This document shows positions 58,416 through 64,000 of a stretch of DNA of 64,000 bases, piece by piece. How positions within the stretch are numbered: position 1 is the stretch's first letter; each line of letters begins with the position of its first letter. This stretch comes from Sporosarcina aquimarina (GTDB lineage: Bacteria > Bacillota > Bacilli > Bacillales_A > Planococcaceae). The notes under the pieces were generated by a model. It did no database searches, was not told the origin of the DNA, and worked only from the letters and a program-made list of their open reading frames with translations. Made by a program: the position numbers and the translations under genes. The stretch spans positions 186,001 through 250,000 of the forward strand of contig NZ_JAMBOM010000002.1 of the NCBI RefSeq assembly GCF_023715615.1, in the 5' to 3' direction.

Positions 58416-58736
58416 GTGAAGACTTTTAATTTTATACTTGTATTCTTTATTATTGCTTCGGCAGTATTCTATTTTTACTTTAAAACTCGACAGTTCCGGA
58501 CAAGCCAGGTATTCCCGATTCGCAAAAAGATGTTTTCATCGAAAGCAGGAATGTTTTTAGGACTTCTGCTAGTCTTTTTCGGAATCAACCAACTGTTACT
58601 ATTTGGAGGGGTTACGACTTACGTGATTTCTGGAATCTTCATCATACTTGGAGGCTATGTATCCATCTTTAACTGGAAAGCCGTTCAGTATTACAACCAA
58701 TTTGTGGACGAAGAAGCAGAATTGAACAAGCGCTGA
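58416..58736 (+). CDS. ytpI: YtpI-like membrane protein
   Basis: A 106-residue protein with three hydrophobic segments (FNFILVFFIIASAVFYFYF, MFLGLLLVFFGINQLLLF, VISGIFIILGGYVSIFNW) joined by basic loops. It matches YtpI, unknown function, found at the same place (nrnA-ytpI-ytoI) in B. subtilis. GTG at 58416 is 8 nt after GGAGG; a TTG at 58401 overlaps that site. Confidence 0.85.
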   Translation: MKTFNFILVFFIIASAVFYFYFKTRQFRTSQVFPIRKKMFSSKAGMFLGLLLVFFGINQLLLFGGVTTYVISGIFIILGGYVSIFNWKAVQYYNQFVDEEAELNKR

Positions 58737-58760
58737 TGCCCGTGCATCAGCGTTTTTTTA
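58732..58760 (+). terminator. terminator of ytpI
   Basis: CGCTGATGC pairs with GCATCAGCG over CCGT, followed by seven Ts. The ytpI stop codon lies inside the stem, and the T run ends in the last codon of the converging ytoI gene. Confidence 0.88.
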
Positions 58761-60065
58761 TCGCTCCAACAACTGATACGTAACTAGTGATTTACCGATC
58801 ATTTCACCTTCTGCATACAACGAAATTTCCATCTTCACGACTCTACGACTCATGTGCAAAATTTCAGGTTTCACCGTTACCTTACTTCCAAGCTGGACAT
58901 GTCTCATAAAATAGATTGATAAATTTTCAGGAACACTTTCTCCACGCTTATAGAGCTTGATGGCACGGTTACCAGTTTCCGCTAGCAACGTAGTCAGTGC
59001 ACCATACGACAAGGAGCCCAGCTGATTGGTCATCTGTGGAATCACTTCAAAAATTACGTTTTGAGGGTTTTCCGTATCAGAGTGCATTTGGTTTTTCACT
59101 ATATCATCAATGGTTTGGCCATGCTGTGGCTGCCGTTGAGCTAATTGAAAAGCTTTGAGAACATCTTGTCGGCTTATGACACCATCTAACAAGCCGGTTT
59201 CAGTCACAACAGGTAGCAAATCGATTCCTTCCCACACCATAATGTGACCAGCTGAAGCAACACTCATCTTTCCAGTCGCTGTAATCGGTGAGGCTGTCAT
59301 GACCTTTCCAAGCGGTTCAGATTCCTGTCTCCCAACGACATCTTTAGACGTGACCATACCTACTACTTTTCCATTACGCTCAATGACCGGAAACGCTGAG
59401 TGGGAAGTTCTTTGGCTCAATTCATTAAATTGACCAACCGTCTCTTGGATGAACAACGTAGAAGTATTTGAAAGTTGGTGCTGGATATCTTCTACGAGAA
59501 GGATATCCTTCTCAATCATCTGATCCGATATTGCCCGATTGAGCATGGTTGCAACAGTAAACGAGTCATAACTTGTCGTAATGACCGGCAAATCGAGTGA
59601 ATTTGCAAGTTTTTTCACTTCATCTGTCGTATCAAAACCACCTGTTACAAGAACCGCTGCCCCTTCGCTAATCGCTAATTGGTGTGCTTTTTGACGATTT
59701 CCCACAATGAGCAAGCTTCCTGCGTCAATATAACGTCGGATATCATCCAGTTGCATCGCACCAATCAGGAATTTAGTCAGAGTTTTATGTAAGCCTCCGC
59801 TACCACCTAATACACTACCATCCACAATATTCACAACTTCAGCAAACGTCAGTCGCTCAATATTCTCTTTTTTCTTCTTTTCGATGCGGACTGTACCGAC
59901 ACGCTCGATTGTATTCACAAGTTTGTTATTTTCCGCTTCCTTAATCGCTCGGTAAGCTGTTCCTTCACTCACAGTGAGCGCTCTTGCTATTTGCCGTACT
60001 GAAATTTTCTCACCAACAGCGAGATCTTCAATGTGGCGCAAAATCTGTTCATGCTTTGTCGACAT
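58758..60065 (-). CDS. ytoI: DRTGG/CBS/HTH regulator-like protein YtoI
   Basis: A 435-residue protein in four parts: N-terminal helix-turn-helix (ISVRQIARALTVSEGTAYRAIKEAE, residues 20-44), a DRTGG domain (about 75-185), two CBS domains (FPVIERNGKVVGMVTSKDV, DLLPVVTETGLLDGVISRQDV) and a hotdog-like C-terminus. CBS pairs usually sense adenine nucleotides. Targets are unknown. ATG at 60065 is 6 nt after AAGGTG; GTG at 60074 overlaps that site. Confidence 0.88.
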   Translation of the reverse strand: MSTKHEQILRHIEDLAVGEKISVRQIARALTVSEGTAYRAIKEAENNKLVNTIERVGTVRIEKKKKENIERLTFAEVVNIVDGSVLGGSGGLHKTLTKFLIGAMQLDDIRRYIDAGSLLIVGNRQKAHQLAISEGAAVLVTGGFDTTDEVKKLANSLDLPVITTSYDSFTVATMLNRAISDQMIEKDILLVEDIQHQLSNTSTLFIQETVGQFNELSQRTSHSAFPVIERNGKVVGMVTSKDVVGRQESEPLGKVMTASPITATGKMSVASAGHIMVWEGIDLLPVVTETGLLDGVISRQDVLKAFQLAQRQPQHGQTIDDIVKNQMHSDTENPQNVIFEVIPQMTNQLGSLSYGALTTLLAETGNRAIKLYKRGESVPENLSIYFMRHVQLGSKVTVKPEILHMSRRVVKMEISLYAEGEMIGKSLVTYQLLER

Positions 60066-60114
60066 TGCATTCACCTTTTTCTATGTATGCCTTTCTTCAG
60101 TTTACCATAAATCC

Positions 60115-60160
60115 ATAAAAAATAACCGAGCTGAAAGAGATTTATCTCACCCAGCCCAGT
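60115..60160 (-). terminator. terminator of ytkL
   Basis: GCTGGGTGAGAT and ATCTCTTTCAGC pair with an interior loop, followed by TTATTTTTTATGG on the minus strand. Confidence 0.7.
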
Positions 60161-60164
60161 TAAC

Positions 60165-60845
60165 TCAAATCCGTTTCACATCCCCTGCTTTCATCACAAG
60201 TACTTCATGGTTCTTCACAAGTTTTTTGAAGTCTTCAGGGTCTTGCACGATTGGTGGAAAAGTATTGTAATGTATTGGCACTGTCAGCTTCGGAGAGAGA
60301 AGTTCCACCGCATGTGCAGCATCTTCAGGCCCCATTGTAAAGTTATCACCTATTGGTAAAAAAGCGATATCAATTGGATGACGCTTGCCGATTAGCTCCA
60401 TATCTCCAAATAGAGATGTATCCCCTGCATGGTAAATTGTTTTACCTTCTGCCATAAACAGGATTCCTGCAGGCATTCCCATATAAATCAGCTGTTGGTC
60501 ATCTGTTGTATACGATGAGCTATGAAATGCTTTTGTAAACTTCACCGTTCCAAAATCGAACTCACAAGCTCCTCCAATGTTCATGCCGTGTGTTTCTAGA
60601 CCTTGCCACCCGAGCCATACCGCAAGTTCATTAGGCGCTACAACTAATGCCCCACTCGCCTTTGCGATTTCAATCGTATCGCCTACATGATCATTGTGTC
60701 CATGTGTCAATAAGATGACGTCTGGTCTTTCGTTCGCCACAACTAAATCCGTTAACTCATTTCCTGTAATATAAGGATCGATTAAAATCACCTTGTCGTT
60801 TGTTTTAATCTTAACGATTGAGTGTCCGTGATATGAAATTTCCAT
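60165..60845 (-). CDS. ytkL: UPF0173 metal-dependent hydrolase YtkL
   Basis: A 226-residue metallo-beta-lactamase-fold protein with the metal motif [12 protein letters not shown] near residue 47, [11 protein letters not shown] near 140 and [10 protein letters not shown] near 190. The substrate is unknown. The ATG at 60845 is 9 nt after GGAGGTG. An upstream ATG at 60887 precedes that site. Confidence 0.93.
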   Translation of the reverse strand: MEISYHGHSIVKIKTNDKVILIDPYITGNELTDLVVANERPDVILLTHGHNDHVGDTIEIAKASGALVVAPNELAVWLGWQGLETHGMNIGGACEFDFGTVKFTKAFHSSSYTTDDQQLIYMGMPAGILFMAEGKTIYHAGDTSLFGDMELIGKRHPIDIAFLPIGDNFTMGPEDAAHAVELLSPKLTVPIHYNTFPPIVQDPEDFKKLVKNHEVLVMKAGDVKRI

Positions 60846-60918
60846 TGAATTTGACACCTCCACTTTTTGTTCTATCCTTTTTATCAATTCGTGAAACCAT
60901 ATGTAAACCCTCTTTTTT

Positions 60919-60927
60919 TGGTATGAT
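60919..60927 (+). promoter_or_regulatory. extended -10 promoter of the M24 peptidase gene
   Basis: TGGTATGAT is a TGn-extended -10 element, 27 bp before the start codon. No clear -35 is present. Confidence 0.5.
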
Positions 60928-60954
60928 AGATAAGTGAATTAAGGAGGATTAATC

Positions 60955-62049
60955 ATGACAAAACTTAAAACGATTCAACAGTATTTACAGGACAACAACG
61001 TAGATGCGGCATTTGTAACCACACCGGATAACGTATTTTACGTATCAGGCTTTAGCAGTGACCCTCACGAGCGGCTTCTAGGTGTGATGATTTTTAAAGA
61101 CGCAGAACCTTTCATCGTCTGTCCACTCATGGAAGTTCCAGATGTGAAATCTGCTGGCTGGACATTTGGAACGGTCGGTTACGAAGACACAGATGACGCT
61201 TGGGAGTTTGTGCAAGCTGAAGTGAAACGCAAAGTGAGCGAACTCAACACGATTGCAATTGAGAAATCACATCTTACCGTCGAGCGTTTGGAACGTATGG
61301 AAGAACTCTTCCCATCAGCCCAATTTTCACGTTTGGATGAACAATTGAATACAATGCGGAGCCATAAGGATGAATCCGAACTCCAATTACTACGTGAAGC
61401 TGCAAAACTAGCAGACTACGCGATTGAAGTCGCATGCGAGAATATTGCGGAAGGTGTCACTGAACTGGAACTTCAAACTGCAATCGAATTTGCGTTGAAG
61501 AAAAAAGGTGTCCAGAAGATGTCGTTTGATACAACCGTTTTATCAGGCCCGAAAACCGCATCTCCACACGGAACTCCTGGAGAACGTAAAATCCAAAAAG
61601 GCGATTTTGTTCTAATGGACCTGGGGGTAGTGCATAAAGGATATTGTTCAGATATTACTAGAACGGTTTCGTTTGGCGAACCATCTGCTGAACAGCTGAG
61701 TATTTACGAAGCTGTACGTTTTGCCAATCAAGCGGCAATCGATCTTGTAAAGCCAGGCGTACGGGCAAGTGACCTTGACAAAGCCGCACGCGAAGTAATC
61801 ACGAAAGCCGGATATGGAGAATACTTCACTCACCGTTTAGGACATGGACTCGGAATTTCTGTTCACGAATTCCCTTCAATCCATGGAGCGAATGACTTCC
61901 AGCTGGAAGAAGGTATGGTTTTCACAATTGAACCAGGCATCTACAACTCTGCAATTACTGGCGTTCGTATTGAAGATGATGTCGTCGTAACTGATGATGG
62001 TATCGAAGTATTAACGAAGTTCCCGAAAGAGCTCAAGATAATTAAGTAA
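60955..62049 (+). CDS. M24 aminopeptidase P/Xaa-Pro dipeptidase-like protein
   Basis: A 364-residue M24B peptidase: creatinase-like N-domain (residues 1-125) and pita-bread C-domain. Metal ligands are visible: Asp in LMDLGVVHKGYCSDITRT, His in HRLGHGLGISVHEFP, Glu in FTIEPGIY and in VRIEDDV. It removes N-terminal residues preceding proline or splits Xaa-Pro dipeptides. AGGAGG lies 7 nt before the ATG. Confidence 0.94.
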   Translation: MTKLKTIQQYLQDNNVDAAFVTTPDNVFYVSGFSSDPHERLLGVMIFKDAEPFIVCPLMEVPDVKSAGWTFGTVGYEDTDDAWEFVQAEVKRKVSELNTIAIEKSHLTVERLERMEELFPSAQFSRLDEQLNTMRSHKDESELQLLREAAKLADYAIEVACENIAEGVTELELQTAIEFALKKKGVQKMSFDTTVLSGPKTASPHGTPGERKIQKGDFVLMDLGVVHKGYCSDITRTVSFGEPSAEQLSIYEAVRFANQAAIDLVKPGVRASDLDKAAREVITKAGYGEYFTHRLGHGLGISVHEFPSIHGANDFQLEEGMVFTIEPGIYNSAITGVRIEDDVVVTDDGIEVLTKFPKELKIIK

Positions 62050-62054
62050 ATAGA

Positions 62055-62088
62055 AGAAGCAGAGGCTTAACTTACAGCCTCTGCTTCT
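62055..62088. terminator. bidirectional terminator
   Basis: AGAAGCAGAGGCT pairs perfectly with AGCCTCTGCTTCT, with T- and A-rich flanks. It serves the M24 gene and converging ald. Confidence 0.92.
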
Positions 62089-62103
62089 TTGTTTATAGTA
62101 TTC

Positions 62104-63222
62104 TTATCGACTCAACAAAGATTGAGCAGATACATATTCGATTGCCTGCGCATCCGAAACGGCTTGATACGTCAAGTAACCTTCTAACGTGTTAACTCCT
62201 TTTAGCAACGCGTCGTTGTCCAAGCAAGCCTGCTTGTATCCTTTGTTCGCAATTTGTAGTGCATAAGGAACCGTCACGTTTGTAAGTGCCATTGTGGATG
62301 TACGTGGGACTGCACCTGGCATATTTGCAACTGCGTAGTGTACCACACCAAACTTTTCATATGTTGGGTCGTCGTGCGTTGTAATGCGATCGGAAGTTTC
62401 AAAGATTCCACCTTGGTCAATCGCGATATCTACAAGTACAGAACCTGGTGACATCGATTTAACCATCTCTTCGCTTACTAGTTTAGGTGCACGAGCTCCA
62501 GGGATCAGCACACAGCCAATTACTAGATCCGCATCTTTAACAGACGTTGCAATATTAAATGGATTCGACACGAGTGTTTGAACGTCATCTCCGAACAGTT
62601 CATCCAGTTGACGAAGTCGTTCTACAGACAAATCAAGGACAGTGACACGAGCTCCCATACCAATCGCAATGCGGGCTGCGTTTGTTCCAGCTTGTCCTCC
62701 ACCAATAACAGTCACGTTTCCACGTTGAACACCCGGCACGCCTGATAATAGGATTCCTTTTCCGCCTTCCATCTTCTCCAAGTACTGAGCTCCAATTTGA
62801 GTTGCCATACGTCCAGCTACTTCACTCATCGGTGCGAGAAGTGGCAACGAACGATTTGGTAATTGTACCGTCTCGTAAGCTATCCCGATTACTTTATTGT
62901 CGAGTAATGCCTTAGTTAACTCTACTTCTGAAGCAAGATGCAAGTACGTGAACAAAATGAGACCTTCACGGAAGTAACCATACTCTGATGAAACTGGCTC
63001 TTTTACTTTCATGACCATTTCTGCTGCCCATGCTTCAGCTGCAGTCTCAACAATTACCGCTCCAGCTTCACGATACTCTTCATCCGTAAAATTAGAGCCA
63101 ATTCCTGCTGATGTTTCGATTAGCACCTCGTGTCCCGCTGATTTCAAGTTGAATACTCCAGCTGGTGTCATTGCGACACGATTTTCGTTGTTTTTTATCT
63201 CTTTAGGTACTCCAATACGCAT
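62104..63222 (-). CDS. ald: alanine dehydrogenase
   Basis: A 372-residue Ald: [20 protein letters not shown] at the N-terminus, Lys in MVMKVKEPV, His in [11 protein letters not shown] loop [18 protein letters not shown] near residue 173 and the DIAIDQGG region. It oxidises L-alanine to pyruvate and ammonia. GAGGAG lies 8 nt before the ATG. A possible promoter (TTGAGA and CATACT, 16 bp apart) lies upstream. Confidence 0.97.
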   Translation of the reverse strand: MRIGVPKEIKNNENRVAMTPAGVFNLKSAGHEVLIETSAGIGSNFTDEEYREAGAVIVETAAEAWAAEMVMKVKEPVSSEYGYFREGLILFTYLHLASEVELTKALLDNKVIGIAYETVQLPNRSLPLLAPMSEVAGRMATQIGAQYLEKMEGGKGILLSGVPGVQRGNVTVIGGGQAGTNAARIAIGMGARVTVLDLSVERLRQLDELFGDDVQTLVSNPFNIATSVKDADLVIGCVLIPGARAPKLVSEEMVKSMSPGSVLVDIAIDQGGIFETSDRITTHDDPTYEKFGVVHYAVANMPGAVPRTSTMALTNVTVPYALQIANKGYKQACLDNDALLKGVNTLEGYLTYQAVSDAQAIEYVSAQSLLSR

Positions 63223-63441
63223 AGTTATTCCTCCTCAATGAATGTGTCCGGCTGTCCAGTATGTACCGTTCAAACCTTTTCTCAATAAGTGTAGCAGATA
63301 GTTTCCTATTTTGCCGTACTTTTTGCATCGATAAACAAATATTTTTAATTTGCCGATTTTTGATGGTAAAGCAGGAATTATTAAGAGATATGTCGTATAG
63401 TACCTATAGAAGTATAATTTTAAAGTAGGAGTGTGGTAACG

Positions 63442-63891
63442 ATGTCATTAATATATAACCAAATCATTGTTGCAGTAGATGGATCTAAAGAGTCTGAATG
63501 GGCGTTTAAAAAAGCAGTAGAAATTGCTAAGCGTAACGACGCTACCCTGAACCTCGTCAACATCATCGACACACGTTCTTACTCCGCTGTAGAGGCGTAT
63601 GATCGTTCAATTGCTGAGCGGGCTCAATCTTATGCTGTAGAATTGCTTGAAGGATACAAAGAGCAAGCAGCAGCTGCTGGATTGACTCACGTGAATGTTA
63701 TTGTGGAATATGGTTCACCTAAAACAATGATTCCTAGAGAGATCCCTAAAAAAATCGAAGCGGATCTAATCATTTGTGGGGCAACTGGATTAAACCCAGT
63801 AGAGCGCTTCCTAATCGGTAGTGTATCAGAGAACATTGTACGTTCTGCAAAATGTGACGTACTTGTAGTCCGTACATCCGAAAGCGAATAA
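63442..63891 (+). CDS. universal stress protein, UspA family
   Basis: A 149-residue Usp with the N-terminal NQIIVAVDGSKESEWAFKKAVEIA and the ATP-binding loop GATGLNPVERFLIGSVSENIV (G-2X-G-9X-GS) near residue 110. ATG at 63442 is 10 nt after AGGAG; GTG at 63433 is almost in contact with that site. A TATAGT -10 candidate lies at 63396. Confidence 0.92.
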   Translation: MSLIYNQIIVAVDGSKESEWAFKKAVEIAKRNDATLNLVNIIDTRSYSAVEAYDRSIAERAQSYAVELLEGYKEQAAAAGLTHVNVIVEYGSPKTMIPREIPKKIEADLIICGATGLNPVERFLIGSVSENIVRSAKCDVLVVRTSESE

Positions 63892-63902
63892 TCAAAAAGA
63901 AA

Positions 63903-63987
63903 AAGCGTCCCTTTCACTTGGAAGGGACGCTTCAGACTGTAGACAAACTCCAGTAATCACGGGGTTTGCCTACAGTCTTTTTCTTTT
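63903..63987 (+). terminator. double-hairpin 3' module after the usp gene (copy 4)
   Basis: Hairpin B (AAGCGTCCCTT/AAGGGACGCTT, 63903-63932) is followed at once by CAGACTGTAGACAAACTCC, a second hairpin (63934-63978) and TTTTTCTTTT. From 63933 to the window end it matches 7292-7359 at 66 of 68 bases. Confidence 0.87.
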
Positions 63988-64000
63988 ACAATAGTATTAA

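Overview
The window is ordinary chromosome of a low-GC Gram-positive of the order Bacillales. Gene order and protein families point to the Planococcaceae/Caryophanaceae, probably a Sporosarcina-like organism. The evidence is a Bacillus-type backbone (infC-rpmI-rplT, thrS, nrdR-dnaB-dnaI, gapB, polA-mutM-coaE, phoPR, citZ-icd-mdh, pfkA-pyk, accDA, dnaE, nrnA, ald), strong GGAGG ribosome binding sites, a T-box before thrS, an L20-type leader before infC, and a meso-diaminopimelate dehydrogenase gene. The species is inferred, not proven. I see no rRNA, prophage, CRISPR array or intact transposon.

Left part (1-28 kb), mixed housekeeping and accessory genes: ddh (cut by the window edge), an MFS transporter, a VOC protein, recQ, a hemerythrin-like protein, tRNA-Ser(CGA), the phospholipid genes pssA and psd with a YbfM-type DedA protein, a 1-kb repeat-rich gap holding a decayed IS1182-family transposase, a cyclic-di-GMP gene broken by an in-frame TGA, cydABCD, katA, a polysaccharide deacetylase, trhO, a DUF368 (PopT-type) transporter, a YumC-type ferredoxin-NADP reductase, an M3 peptidase, an MDR dehydrogenase, an XRE regulator, dUTPase and ysdA.

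Middle part (28-48 kb): translation genes (rplT, rpmI, infC, thrS), replication genes (dnaI, dnaB, nrdR, polA, mutM, coaE), gluconeogenic gapB with CcpN-like boxes, the phosphate two-component system phoPR behind a MaoC-like gene, and the TCA genes mdh, icd and citZ. Almost all of these are on the minus strand.

Right part (47-64 kb): ytvI, fxsA, glycolysis (pyk, pfkA), fatty-acid initiation (accA, accD) behind a GntR/FadR-type regulator with a perfect palindromic operator, dnaE, nrnA, ytpI, ytoI, ytkL, an aminopeptidase P-like gene, ald and a universal stress protein.

The least explained structure is a set of dispersed intergenic elements. One is a two-hairpin 3'-end module found after recQ, the DedA gene, the EAL gene and the usp gene, always in the same orientation relative to the gene it follows. 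The other is a structured element with GTTGAT/ATCAAC ends, in four copies and two size classes. The two lie close together at three loci and may travel as one unit. Other points worth a second look are the in-frame TGA splitting a Cache-GGDEF-EAL gene, two genes whose only Shine-Dalgarno site points at an ATC codon, and well-formed PerR, CcpN, Rex-like and FadR-type operator sites.
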